DNA of 64,000 bases, taken from Bretschneidera sinensis. Lineage: Eukaryota; Streptophyta; Magnoliopsida; Brassicales; Akaniaceae. The position numbers and the translations under genes are program-made. Location: the NCBI GenBank assembly GCA_023935145.1, contig CM043697.1, forward strand, positions 50,280,001-50,344,000, written 5' to 3'. Below the pieces are notes generated by a model that saw only the letters and a list, made by a program, of their open reading frames with translations, was not told the DNA's origin and did no database searches. Shown piece after piece: positions 44,405 through 56,037 of the stretch (positions are counted from its first letter, which is position 1; every line of letters begins with the position of its first letter).

Positions 44405-45699
44405 CTATCTAGGAAGAATGATATCATCAGAAGGAACAAGATTATTATTTACAGAGAATTCAATTGGAGTTTCACTAGTAGAAGACTTAACAACAGATGG
44501 AACAATAGAGAGAGGTAAATCTGGACATGCATTTGGAATAACAAGACAACCATCAGAATTAAATTTTGTTAATAGATACATATAAGGAAAAATTGACTCA
44601 TGAAATATAACATCTCTTGAAATAAAAAGAGATTTAGTATGGAGATCATATAAAATGTATCCTTTAACACCTGATGGATATCCTAAGAAAACACATGGTT
44701 TTGCTCTAGGAGCAAACTTTTTACGAGCATGACTAAGAGTAGATGCATAGCATAAGCAACCAAAGACACGTAAATGTGAATAATCTGGTGATTTAGAAAA
44801 TAAAAGTTCATATGGAGATTTGTTGGAAAGAGCTGGTGTAGGAATACAGTTAATCAAATGTGTGGCTGTCAAAATGCATTCACCCCAGAAATTTAAAGAA
44901 AGATTAGCTTGAAAATGTAATGCACGAGCCACAGTTAATAAATGTTGATGCTTCCTTTCAACAACGGAGTTCTGTTGGGGTGTATCAACACAACTACATT
45001 GATGAAAAGTTCCTTTAGAGGCATAGAAATCAGGCATGAAGAATTCAAGACCATTATCAGTCCGAATGCTTTTGATCTTAGATTGAAATTGAGTTTCAAC
45101 AAAATTGAAGAAAAATTGGACAAGAGAACGAGCCTGTGATTTATCATGCATAAAAAAACCCAAGTATAACAACTATGAGTATCAACAATGGTAATGAAAT
45201 ACCTAGAACTATTATTAGAATTTATAGAGAAAGGCCCCCATATATCACAATGAATCAATTCAAACATTGAATTGTATACAGACTTACTAACAGGAAATGG
45301 CAATCGGTGTTGTTTAGCTAGAGGACAGACAGTACAAGTGGTTTTGAAATTTACAGAAATTTCAGGAAACAATGAATGCAATAGACTTAGCCTAGAAGAT
45401 GATAAATGCCCTAGGCGATAGTGCCAGAGATCATCTGAAACAGTCTTTATGGAAGAAGTAGTAGTAGTTAAGGCAGAAGAAATGTGTGAATTGTTTGATG
45501 AAAGTTTTAAGTAATATAGACCATTCTTAGCTTCAGCTAGTCCAATCGTCTGCCATCGTGCTAGATTCTATATGAAGCAAAAATCATCAAGAAATATAAG
45601 ACAACAACGAATTTTTTGAATGAGTTTGCTAGCAGATATTAGATTGAACGAAAAAGAAGGTACACATAAAACATCTGTAAGAATCAGAGATGCAGAAAT
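44405..45699 (-). pseudogene. Copia integrase
   Basis: 45420-45300 carries the zinc finger region (LWHYRLGHLSSSRL, TCTVCPLAKQHRL). FELIHCDIWGPF at about 45240 holds the first catalytic aspartate. A frame shift near 45170 moves the reading frame to 45172-44405, which continues [12 protein letters not shown] (second aspartate) and [16 protein letters not shown] (glutamate), then the [13 protein letters not shown] [20 protein letters not shown] and RVFGCLCYA. Integrase inserts cDNA; the frame break and stops near 45700-45550 disable it. Confidence 0.85.
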
Positions 45700-47043
45700 T
45701 CAAACAGTTCCAATATGAGTTACTAATGCAAATTTGCCATTTGGAAGAGCAACATGTTTGGAAACAGTAGCTGTAATTGTAGTGAGAAGATTGAGAGAAC
45801 TAACCATATGGTCAGTAGCACCGGAATCGATAATCCAAGAATTATTGATCAGATTTTTAGATTGAGAAGCATTATCAAATGCTTGAGCAGAAAAGAAAAC
45901 AGAGTGAGATAAATTCATCTTCGAATGAAGATATTCAAGATATTTACCCATCATTTGAGAAAACAAGTGATCTTGAGTATCAACAGAACTGCAAACTTGA
46001 TTGGCAGAAGATTGAGAATCAGCATTTTTATCAGGCTTAATGAATGCCATAAGCTGATGATATTGCTCCCTGGAAATGGAGAGTTCAGGAAAATGAGCAA
46101 CTGGTGATGATCCATCCACATGATTTGCAAAATGAGAAACTCCTTTGTTCTTTGTAAATTTGTATCCAGGTGGAAATCCATGCAACTTGTAGCATTTATC
46201 AACTGTGTGTCCAGTTAAGCCACAATGATTACAAATCTTGGTATCTTTCCTCGGAAATTAAGGCTTGCCAAATCGATTCATTGGCTGAGGACCAACAGAT
46301 TTACTCATAAGTGCAGCAGAATTGTGAGTAAAACAACTGACGGAAGAGGATGCTTCTCTCTGTCATTCTTCTTAAAGAACTAAAGAAAATGCTCGATTAA
46401 TGCTTGGAAGAGGATCAACCAACAGTATTTGGCCACGAATATGAGAATAGGTATCATTCAAACCCATCAAGAACTGAAAAACATATTCATGTTGAAAATA
46501 CTCATGAATTATTTTCAGAGAACCACACGTACATGGAGGAATAGGTCTGTAATTTGAGAGTTTATCCCACAGTGCCTTGAGTCTAGTAAAATACGTACCA
46601 ACAAAGAGATTATCTTGAGACAATGTAGAAATCGATTTCTACAACTGAAAAATGCGAGGACCGTTCTTCTGTGAAAATCTCTCCTTCAGGTCAGTCCAAA
46701 TCGCTGCAACAGTATCAATGTATATCACGCTTGAAGCAATTTCCTTTGAAATTGAATTCAGAAACCATGAAATAACCATGGTGTTACAACGAATCCATGC
46801 ACAATATGCAGAACTGGATTCATCAATTGGTTTAAGCAAAGTGCCATCTAGAAAACCAAGCTTATTTTTGGCAGTCATTGCCATAAGCATAGATCGGCTC
46901 TATGTAGAATAATTGTCTCCATCCAAAGGTTGAGAGACAAGAACTAATCCTGGACTATCTCCATTGTGAAGATAATATGGATTATTGGAATCTTCATTCA
47001 ACGAAGCTGAAGAAGATGGAATCTGATGTGTTTTAGTGGCCAT
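45700..47043 (-). pseudogene. Copia gag and protease
   Basis: Starts MATKTHQIPSSSASLNED at 47043. It continues GLVLVSQPLDGDNYST, then a TAG where tryptophan is expected, MLMAMTAKNKLGFLDGTLL, and the retrotrans gag domain (AAIWTDLKERFSQKNGPRIF; LKALWDKLSNYRPIP; FLMGLNDTYSHIRGQIL). A zinc knuckle CNHCGLTGHTVDKC lies near 46190-46240 and the protease WIIDSGATDHM near 45800-45835 with an intact DSG. Stops near 46635, 46370, 46258 and 45700 break it. Gag would package the RNA and protease cut the polyprotein. Confidence 0.85.
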
Positions 47044-47109
47044 GGATGAATGATGAAGAACACACGAAGGAGATGCAAAAGAAACGTAGAAGAAAAATTG
47101 AGATCAGAC

Positions 47110-47123
47110 TTGCTCTGATACCA
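47110..47123 (-). promoter_or_regulatory. Primer-binding site of the copia element
   Basis: On the minus strand TGGTATCAGAGCAA follows the 5' LTR without a gap. This is the common plant site complementary to initiator tRNA-Met. Confidence 0.9.
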
Positions 47124-47390
47124 TGTTAAGAATTGAATGAAATGCGGAAAAGAAATAAAGAAACAGAGAACTGAATTGTGTAAAATGAAAACCTTCCTTT
47201 AAATCTTTCCTTCGTACAGTATATATACACATTCTCACACACTCTGTTCACCTCTGTTTTGTTAAAACTAACAAACTAACTGAAACTGTTATTACAATTA
47301 TTACAAAACTGTTTATAAAGACTAACTAATAGAAATCCTCCAACTGTCCAGCACATACAGCTGTTGTATTGCATAGATAGCTGCATAATA
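47124..47390 (-). repeat. 5' LTR of the copia element
   Basis: 267 bp, plus strand TGTTAAGAATTG to GCATAATA, about 94% identical to 42404-42670. It lies directly beside the primer-binding site. Confidence 0.9.
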
Positions 47391-49490
47391 GTTTTGGAAG
47401 AGAAACATGGAAACTTAAAAACAGTTCTTGCAAGAGAATTAAAGAGAAGTACTAGAGTCTAGATCCATTCAATTAAAATCCAATTGGTTCTTCCCTACGG
47501 AAGAAATTAGTATTGTTCATCTATGAAATTCCACCTCATTTAAATTGATGGTTTTTGCCATTTTCAAGTGCTTTGATTATATGGCATCATCTTTGACTTT
47601 TTTTTTTTTTAAGATGTAACTTAGGTGATATTTGGGGAAGATTTAAGAAAACTTAAATCCAACATTGCTTAAATATTTTTACGCTCCTCGTTACCTGCTC
47701 TGCAAAAATGAATATATTGTTAAATTAAAACAGATTAAAACCGAGGTTCAACAGGACATAAAACAAGAGAACCATAACAAACCAAAACTTAGGAAAGAAG
47801 TATCTTATCTAGAAACCAATCAATATAATCCACAGGTTAAATAATACCAAAGTGAACTAGAACCAAGCCTCAAAATATTTAGATATATGAACACCCAAAA
47901 CGATGTTTGCAGAAGCTTTAAGAAATTTTAAATCCAGCTTTGCTTAAATCTCTTCAAGCTTCTTGTTACCCGCTCTAAAAAAAGAGTGTATTCTTAAATT
48001 GAAATAGATTACAACCAAGGTTCAACAAGACATAAAACAAGAGAACCACAACAAGCCAAAACTCAGAAAAGAAGCATCTTATCTAGAAACCAATCAATAA
48101 AATCCACATGCTAATGATGACACCAAAGTGAACTAGAACCAAGCCTCAAAATATTTAGATTTATGAGCACCTAATTTAGCAAGCTAATCAACAAGACTAT
48201 TACTTTGCCTTGGGAAACCAATTGCACAACAAAATAATTTGTTACCTTCTTGATAGAAAACCGAGGACCGTATGAGTTCTTCTTATACCTAATCCTCTTA
48301 ATCATCGCTAGTAGTTGAGTATGTGATCCCTGATACGGAAAACAAAATGTGTTCACCACCTTAGAACCTCTTGATTTCTCTCTAAGAAAAATGTATGATT
48401 TTTTCTCAGTAGAAAATATGTTTTTCTCTCTAGCATAACACTCTCTGTCTTGCCATATGCTGCACGTTTTTATTTCTCATAAAACTTATCTTTTTCAGTC
48501 CTTTCTCAGTTGGTTACTAGACCAACAGTTGAGGGAAAAATAGGGAGAGGGAGTCTGAACCAACCGTTCCCTCCATTTCTCTCTTAATTCAAATGCTAAT
48601 GTGTAGGATGGATCAGGCTGCACATAAAGGACGCTCGACCCGACCCAACCCAACAATTCCAACACTTGGAGTATGTACGAACTTGATCCATTGTATACTT
48701 CTAATTATAGAGACAATCATATTGATGGTGTTGCTATACTTCCACGACCTTTCACTATCAATAACTTGAGAAATTGCAACTTTCGAGTCGCTCCCAACAA
48801 TTAAATCAAAGCTCCACCTCTATACTTGCTTTGACATAAGATTTAGGGTGTGTTTAGTTATGAAAAATATTTTTTTATTTTTAGTAAGATTTTCTTTAAT
48901 AATTTTCATATTCTTAATATAATTTGGAAAACAACACTTCTCTTTCCAACATAATATTGGAAAAAAGTGGTTTCCCAACTTTTCCAATATTATATTAGGA
49001 AAAAAATCTTATTTTCCAAATTATGTTAATAATGTCTAAATTGTTGACGAAAGTGTTAAAAAAATGAAGATGAAAAATGGAAAACATTTTTCACAACTAA
49101 ACGCACTATTAAATTTCCCAAAATAGCATAGAGCTAAGTAAAATTTGAATTTGTCAATTTAATAGATCTAGAGAACATCCTTTTAATTATGCCTCAATGG
49201 TCCAAGAATACTGTGCCAATCCTTGTTATCTTAGTTTCCCAAAGTGTTAATACATCTATATTGAATTTTAAATAAGTTTGGGTTAGAGGCAGTCAAGGTA
49301 GTGAAAGTTTCGAAGTTCTTGACCTAGTAGGAGGATTAAATTCAGACAAGCTTAAAATGAGGCCAGAGATGTGGTTAAAGTTATATCACTCCAATTTGCT
49401 TTCATCCACTACTTAAGTCTCATCTTAATTAAATCGAGAGGATTGTGCAAAGACAAAGATAACTTCTAGTGGGGGCATGAAGTAGCTGTT
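47391..49490. other. LINE/RNase H-like debris between two copia elements
   Basis: Minus-strand 48830-48670 translates to LIVGSDSKVAISQVIDSERS then WIKFVHTP, like the RNase H tail found in plant LINEs and other nucleic-acid elements. A second fragment at 48359-48170 (IKRIRYKKNSYGPRFSIKKV, with LVD*LAKLGAHKS in another frame) has similar character. 48360-48665 between them may be a separate insertion. 48840-49490 is AT-rich with an inverted AATATTGGAAAA-type stretch near 48950-49020. No intact gene. Confidence 0.45.
47625..48171 (-). repeat. Tandem duplication of about 270-280 bp
   Basis: 47625-47895 and 47905-48171 match over their whole length, for example ACATAAAACAAGAGAACCA and GTGAACTAGAACCAAGCCTC in both. 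Identity is roughly 80-85% by eye, so the duplication is old. It lies just 3' (minus strand) of the RNase H-like fragment and may be the element's 3' untranslated tail. Confidence 0.75.
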
Positions 49491-50354
49491 TGTTGGAGTT
49501 TTGTCCAAGGATTAAACAAAGTGAAGATTCAGCAAGTCAGCACCAGGTCAGACCGCGGCCCAACTCTTTCCAAGCTGCAGCGCCCAGCATGGAGGAGGTT
49601 CAGCACTAAGTGTGCGCCATGGCTCAGACTCCCCCAGGCTGCGGTGCCCAGAAAGGTGAGAAGTGGAGAGATGTTCAGCTCTGCTCCAGGCCGCAACATG
49701 CCATGTTTTAGGCCGCGGCCTGAAGGCACACTGATGCCTTTTGGTTCAGCCTTTTGTTAAGTGTGTGAGGCATGTTTGAAACGCATAGGATCACTTAGAA
49801 TTGATTGAGGGCTAAGGTTGATTGGTCCTCAAGATCTAAGGGTGGATATTGATCCTCAAGATGGGTCAAGAAGTTGGTGCACTATATAAAGGGTCACCTA
49901 GCTTTAATCTCCATAAGTGTGAGGAATAACTTGTGATTGAAAGTGAGATCAATTGTAAGAGTGCAAAGACACAAAAAAAGAGAGACTCATTGTAAAAGCT
50001 GGTTATTTAGAAAGAGAGGGCATAATAGAAAAGGGATTCAAGGGCTTGTAAGGGGAATTTTCTTGGGAAAATTCCAGGGTTAGTTCTTATCACTTTCTTT
50101 TACTTCTTTTTCTTTGGTTCTTCAAGAACTTGAGTTTCTTGGAGAGGGTTGCTGTATTTGTAAAGAACCATTGATTTAATGCAGAGAGTTCAGAGGAACT
50201 CGCGGGGACGTAGGCCATTGCCGAACCTCGATAACAATTGTTGTGTCATTTCCTTTCTTTGATTTCTGTTTTTGTTTTTGATTCATCTTTACAAGTCATT
50301 CTAGACTTGGGTGTTTGGAAGATCATCACCTGGGCATCTTTAAGGTGATTTCCA
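49491..50354 (+). repeat. 5' LTR of the Tork-like copia element
   Basis: Starts TGTTGGAGTTTTGTCC and ends just before the primer site. TATA box TATATAAA at 49884-49891. 49545-49740 is unusually GC-rich, with repeated CCGCGGCC, GCAGCGCCCAG and GCGGTGCCCAG words. The 3' end is placed by the primer site only, because no second LTR is in view. Confidence 0.7.
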
Positions 50355-50358
50355 ATAG

Positions 50359-50370
50359 TGGTATTAGAGC
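50359..50370 (+). promoter_or_regulatory. Primer-binding site of the Tork-like element
   Basis: TGGTATTAGAGC, one change from the initiator tRNA-Met site TGGTATCAGAGC. A second, similar word (GGGTATCAGAGC) lies at 50381-50392. Confidence 0.7.
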
Positions 50371-50602
50371 TTTGGACAGTGGGTATCAGAGCTGGAACAT
50401 AAGGTATCGGAGTAAAGACTCCAAGAATCAAATATCAACTTCTTGGGTGATTCAAGAACGGAGTAAAGATCAAGATTTGATCATGTTCTTGAGGCTGAGT
50501 GAAGAACAGTATTGAGATCAATCTTCGATCGTGTTCTTGAGGTTTAGAAGAAGTTGAAAAGTAATTGTGGGTGTTGCATAAATATGGGATTTTCTCCGCA
50601 AG

Positions 50603-51490
50603 ATGGCTTCAAATTTCATTGTTGAGAAGTTTGATGGAAATTGAGACTTTGTTCTTTGGAAGTGGAAGATCAAGGCTGTTCTTATGCAACAGAAGGTGGA
50701 CTTGGCTATTGGAGAAGATGATGCTTTTTCAGCAAGTATCACAGAGGACCAGTGGATTGAGATGAAGAAGATGGCATACAACACCATTTTCTTGCACATG
50801 TCGGATAGTGTCACAAGGGAGTGCGAAGACTTGGAAGATCCAGCTGTCATATGGGAGAAACTAGATGAGTTATTTTTTTACCAAAACTCTCCTGATAAAA
50901 TTTATCTTCTTAAAAGAATCTTTGCTTTTAAAATGGATCCTAATAAAGAGTTGCAAGATAATCTTGATGTGTTTAACAAACTAGTTCAAGATTTGGCTAG
51001 TTGTAGTATAAAGTTCCCGAATGAACAATTGGCTGTTATTTTGTTAAATTATCTTCCTGATTGTTTTGAAAGTTTAATTAATGCAATTGAATATGGAAGA
51101 CATATACTAACCAAGGAAATCGTGATTAATGCTATAAGGGCTCATGATTTCAAAGCCAAGATGAGGGAAGCATCAAGTGGAGAAGGGTTGTTCGTTAGAA
51201 GAAGGCCAGCAACTCAGAATGGCAGTAGCATTCATGGCAACTACCGGGAGAAATCAAGAGGTAGAGGGAGCCATGGGAGATCGTATTCCAAATCAAAGTT
51301 TGGAGGGAAGCGATGCTTCTACTGCAATAAGGAGGGTCACTTCAAGAAAGATTGCAAGAAGAAGATGTGGGATGAGAGAGGAGGAAGCCATACCAAGAAT
51401 GGAGAGGCTTCGGTTGCTAAGGGAGAACAACAAGATGATGTTCTTGTTGTGTGCTCAAAAATGAGCAGGAGGCAAGGCAGCGAGAAATAG
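50603..51490 (+). pseudogene. Tork-like gag
   Basis: Starts MASNFIVEKFDGN at 50603; the next codon is TGA where tryptophan is expected. It continues VLWKWKIKAVLMQQKVDLAI, the UBN2-type gag domain (KKMAYNTIFLHMSDSVTREC, EKLDELFFYQNSPDKIYLLK, LDVFNKLVQDLASCSIKF, LNYLPDCFESLINAIEY) and a zinc knuckle CFYCNKEGHFKKDC at about 51315-51357. The frame ends in TAG at 51488-51490, with the protease motif ILDTGC directly after it in frame. Confidence 0.85.
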
Positions 51491-52943
51491 ATCTTGGATA
51501 CCGGGTGCACTTATCACATGTGCCCTCACAAGGATTGGTTCAAGAATTTCAAGGAAATCAATGATGGAAGGGTTTTCTTGGGGAATGACACTTCTTGCCA
51601 AGTGAGGGGGATAGGAGACATCCAGTTGAGGATGTTTGATGGAGTCACAAGGCTACTGTAGAATGTGAGGTATCTTCCGAATTTGAAGAGGAATTTGATC
51701 TCATTGGGGCAGCTGGATTCCATGGGGTATTCATACAAAGCAGAGGGAGGAAAGATCAATGTGACCAAGGGATCTTTGATAGTGATCAAAGCAGCAATAA
51801 AAGATGGACTCTATGAGATGATCGAAGAGACAAAAATCAAGGATCAAGCAGCAAGCTTGATGGCTGAGATGGATAAGGCAGCCCTTTGGCACACTTGTTT
51901 GGGATATATGAGCGAAAAGAGCCTGCAAGTTCTCAGCAAGAATAGTCTACTTGATGGTGACAAAGTAGAGAAATTGGATTTCTGCGAGTGTTGCGTTCTT
52001 GGGAAGCAACACCGAGTCAGCTTCAACACCGAAGTGCATAAGTCTAAGAGCATTCTCGACTGTATTCATTCGGATCTTTGGGGACCAACAAGAACACCAA
52101 TACAGGGAGGTAACTTTTACTTTCTGTCTTTAATTGATGATTATTCAAGAAAGGTTTGGGTTTATTTGCTTAAAAATAAATCAGAAGCTTTGAATAAATT
52201 TGTGGTGTGGAAAAATTTGCTGGAGACTCAAACGGGTAGGGTAGTTAAGGCTTTACGAACCGATAATGGCTTAGAATTTTGCAATAAAGATTTTGATAAA
52301 TTTTGTGAGTTAAATGGCATTCTAAGACATAGAATGGCTGTAAAAACATCTCAACAAAATGGAGTTGCTGAGAGGATGAATAGAACCCTTATGAAAAAGG
52401 TTAGGTGCATGTTAATTGGGTCCGGTTTACCAAAATATTTTTGGGGGAAATCTGTGTCTACTGCTGCATACTTGGTAAATAGATCACCCTCTAGAGCTTT
52501 AGAGCTCAAGACTCCCATGGAGATGTGGAGTGAGAAACCCACTGAGTTGAGTAACCTTAGGACTTTTGGGTGTGCTGCATTTGCACATCAAAAGGATGAT
52601 AAACTTAACCCAAGGTCTAGAGAATGTGTATTTCTAGGGTATAGTGATGGGGTTAAAGGGTATAGGTTATGGTCCTTATAACTAAAAGGAATGAAACTCA
52701 TAATAAGTAGGGATGTTATTTTTAATGAATTGTTATTTCCCTATTTGGAGAAAACTAACCCTACAGGGGCTAGTGAAGAAACCAGTCCGAAATTTGTGGA
52801 GCATCGTATCAAGGAAAATTCAGTTCAGGTAGAGCAAGGAAGGCAAGAGAGTTCGAACCAGGTATAGCCCATTAATGAAGGCCATGCTCAAGATACTCAA
52901 GAGGAGGCTGAACTAGAAGAGGTTGATGCAACAAGTCAGAATG
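51491..52943 (+). pseudogene. Tork-like protease and integrase
   Basis: ILDTGCTYHMCPHKDWF gives the protease with DTG. A stop at 51659-51661 precedes NVRYLPNLKRNLISLGQLDS. The integrase zinc finger (LWHTCLGYMSEKSLQVL, CECCVLGKQH) has Y where the second histidine of the usual LGH is expected. The core follows: CIHSDLWGPT (aspartate), [10 protein letters not shown] (aspartate), TSQQNGVAERMNRTL (glutamate). SRECVFLGYSDGVKGYRL leads to a stop at 52679-52681, then IISRDVIFNE and a linker to the Athila B insertion point after ACTAC. Confidence 0.85.
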
Positions 52944-52948
52944 ACTAC

Positions 52949-54402
52949 TGATTACACCCAAAGTGTAACGCAGTTATTGTAGTACAACTTTGGGGTGTCG
53001 ATTCCACAGGGAAACAAGTTAATTACAAAGAAGGTGTAAACTTTAACTCAAACGATAAAAGATTAAATGAGAGAATCTGAGTTGTGAGAAAATTGTGTTA
53101 ATAGATTGAATAATATAAATAAGAAACGACAAGGTTCCAGAAATCCTCCCTAGGTTCGTTGCTCTAATCCTAACTTGATTCAGTTGGTTTTATCTTGATT
53201 GTAAGTTTCACATCCCAAACAGGCAATTGGAAAATATTCAATTAAAGCGCATTTATAAATCCTAATGTAATTGTTATGAAATATTCTTTTACTTTCAAGC
53301 ACACATGACCTAACTTATAAATTATCAAGAGATGACGATATATCTAAACGACAATACCACAGCAATGGACAAATCTATAAAAGAGATCTACCGGACTCAA
53401 CCACACCCAAACAGGTACACATAAGAAAAGCATGACTGAACTTATATGGAAAAGAAGTATGCAATCACCGAAGTAATAATAAATCTACTAAGTAAATTAA
53501 GAATAAAACATAACAATGTTTAACAAAAATAATATCCAACTACAACCGAATCAAATAAAGAAAAATAAGAACAACTACACCTATGGATTCATCCATGCAC
53601 CTTTCTTGGAGACTAGCCAACCATGGGGCTCATGCTTCTTTGAGTTGCCTCTTGCCTCTCAACGATTATCCTCAACTTGCCTCCAAATTTATACTTTTGG
53701 ATTCCTCCTAAAGGCCCTCTGGAGTCACTCTCTGATGATTTCAGATGAGCTCCGATTGATGCCTCAAAGCTGAAGTGGAGTAGGTCTTATATAGGCAAAT
53801 ACCAAGAGTGCAATGTGTTTCCCATCCGATGTGGAATTTGGGATATAGAAATGTGTTTTCCATCCGATATGGGATGTGGGATTTAAGCCCAAAATCACGC
53901 TGAAATCCTGCACAGCCCGCACAGCCTGACCTTTGTTTACTAAAACTGCCATAACTTTCTCTAAAAAAATCCCTTTGATGAACTGTAAAATTCTCCAAAA
54001 AATAGACTTCTGGATCTTTCTAAGCATATATGGCTCATCTCCTGGTTCTTCTTGTATCAATACAGTTTAATTTTCAAAGATGCTTGATCTGTACGGGCAA
54101 TTCTCGCAATTTAGTGAAACTCCTTTCCAATGCGGGCAGCAGCTGTTGCTCTTTTAAGCCCTCCATCTTGTCCTTCCGGAAGTATTCTTTCACTCCAGTA
54201 TGCCTCCAGTCTTTGTACTTCAAGCAATGATAACTTTTCCTCCTCTTTTGAGCTTAAAATACCTGAAAATGCACCGAAGTAGATCAATGATTCAAGAATG
54301 ATACTTTAGAGTTGTTAACGTATAAAAGTGCTATTAAACCTAGATCAACCCTAAAATGCTAACAATTAAGTACTGTTAAGATGCATTTTATGACTCTCAT
54401 CA
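52949..54402 (-). repeat. 3' LTR of Athila copy B
   Basis: 1454 bp on the plus strand from TGATTACACCC to CTCTCATCA. TATA box CTTATATA (minus-strand TATATAAG) at 53786-53793 and USE-like box at 53827-53837, spaced 33 nt. Confidence 0.92.
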
Positions 54403-54414
54403 CAACCCCCAACT

Positions 54415-56037
54415 AGCTTATTGCTAGTCTCTAGCAATTCAAGCGAAAATAAGAGATGAATTCAATGGTAGGAGTTAAAAACAAAGTAAAGCAATGCTAG
54501 CGTTGAATCAAGAGTAATTCACCTTTTGTCTCAAAAATTGCACATAACATACGGCACATAGAATCACTAAATTTCATCTAAGTCCAAAAGTAATCCAAAC
54601 ATCAATCTTAAAATCGTTATTGACTCTTAACATCCATCTTACCACAAACCATTAATCCAAACGCCTGGATGATTTTATGCATAAGAGTCGTGAATACAAG
54701 TCTTAGCCTCTAAAACATAATAAATTTCGTGACGTCAATCACAAAAACAAGCTCCATATGCTTACATTTCAAACCACTCTCCACTATTGTAGAAAAAATC
54801 ACACTACATTGGATCAATAGGTCTTTACTATGCTTGTAACGTTAGGCTAAGGTAAAGATTAAGAAGGAATGGGAAGGATTCAACAAGTAAAAGAACTTAA
54901 TCTCTTAGTTTTGAACACAACACTTTAAGCACTGAATAACCTTATTTCAACACCCAACTCTTTCAACCATTTTTATAAGATCATATCTCTCAATAGATCA
55001 CCACTTTTCTTTTCTTTTCTTCTTTCTTTGCCATAATTCACTTTTTTTTTCTTTTCTTTTGTATTTTGGCATAAGACCATTCACCTTCTTTTTCATTTTT
55101 TTTTCTTTTCCACAACCCCCAACTTATCTCTTTTAATGTACTTGGGTTGTGGTAGTGATATTTTTCATATTTCCCTCCCTACTCCTTTTAAGTGCTTCTC
55201 AACAAATGTGTATAGCTAAGTTCTTTTAAGAGAAAAGTAAGGATAAAATATTCTCTTTAGGCTCACAAGGGTGAGTAAATGGGCTATTGAAAGAAACAAG
55301 GCTCAAATTCTTTTTCAAGAAAAGGTTCAAATAGGTGACTAGTGGTAAATATAGCAATGGTAGGTTTGAAAGGCTCAAACGGTCCAAAAATGGCCTATAT
55401 CATATCCTAAGTAGTGTGCATTCTAGGAATTCACCTCAAGTGTTTATCAAGTAAGTTCTAGAGCTTGTCGAGACCGCAAAAATATTCACAAAATAATCAC
55501 ACATAAAATTTCTCTAGATGTTATAGACTAATCATACAATCTTACCACAAACTAGAGTCTCAAACCAAATGAAGATTGATATTTAAATTAATTTCAAACC
55601 GAAACAAAATTTAACTCCTTCTAAATGCTATCTGCTATCTCAATTAAGTTTATATCATTGACATGTAAATTGACTCTAAGGCTAACACAAAGCATGCTAA
55701 ACAAAAACAAAGATGACATTAGGCAGTTCAATGAAAGAAAAAGAATATGTTTCCTCCACCCCCAACTGAAAAATCACATTGTCCTCAATGTTAAAGAAAA
55801 AGGTAAAGGAAACTCCCTTTGTAAGCAAAAATGCACGGTAGCTGAAACTTGTGCTCCTCCATATGAACTGCATGCTAACCTTCTGGTTGAAAGTCTGATC
55901 TACAACATAGAACAAAAAAAAAGAAAGCATCTGTGGTGTACCATTAAGACTTCCATCGTGTGTTAGCATACTAAAAATTAAAAATTAAAAAAAAAAGAAA
56001 CAAATAAAAGAAAAAAAAATGTACCTCTGTTGTGTGG
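54415..56037 (-). other. Athila copy B untranslated region before the 3' LTR
   Basis: About 1.6 kb with no conserved frame. The polypurine tract is at 54403-54414. 54990-55110 (plus strand) is a run of CTTTT-type repeats. The frames at 55625-55969 overlap on both strands and are not conserved in copy A. Confidence 0.6.

Larger units (their letters stand above)
42404..47390 (-). mobile_element. Ty1/copia retrotransposon, complete but decayed
   Basis: 4987 bp with 267-bp LTRs at both ends, perfect target duplications GTTTT (42399-42403 and 47391-47395), a primer-binding site and a polypurine tract. The order on the minus strand is gag, protease, integrase, reverse transcriptase, RNase H, which is the copia order. 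The two LTRs differ at about 15 of 267 positions by eye, so insertion is neither very recent nor ancient. The lineage is not certain; the N-terminal GLVLVSQPLDGDNYST motif is common in short-LTR plant copia groups. Confidence 0.92.

Noticed and set aside
55625..55969. Frames on both strands between Athila B pol and 3' LTR, considered as env-like
   Set aside because: Short, mutually overlapping, no signal or membrane pattern of an envelope protein, and not conserved in copy A.
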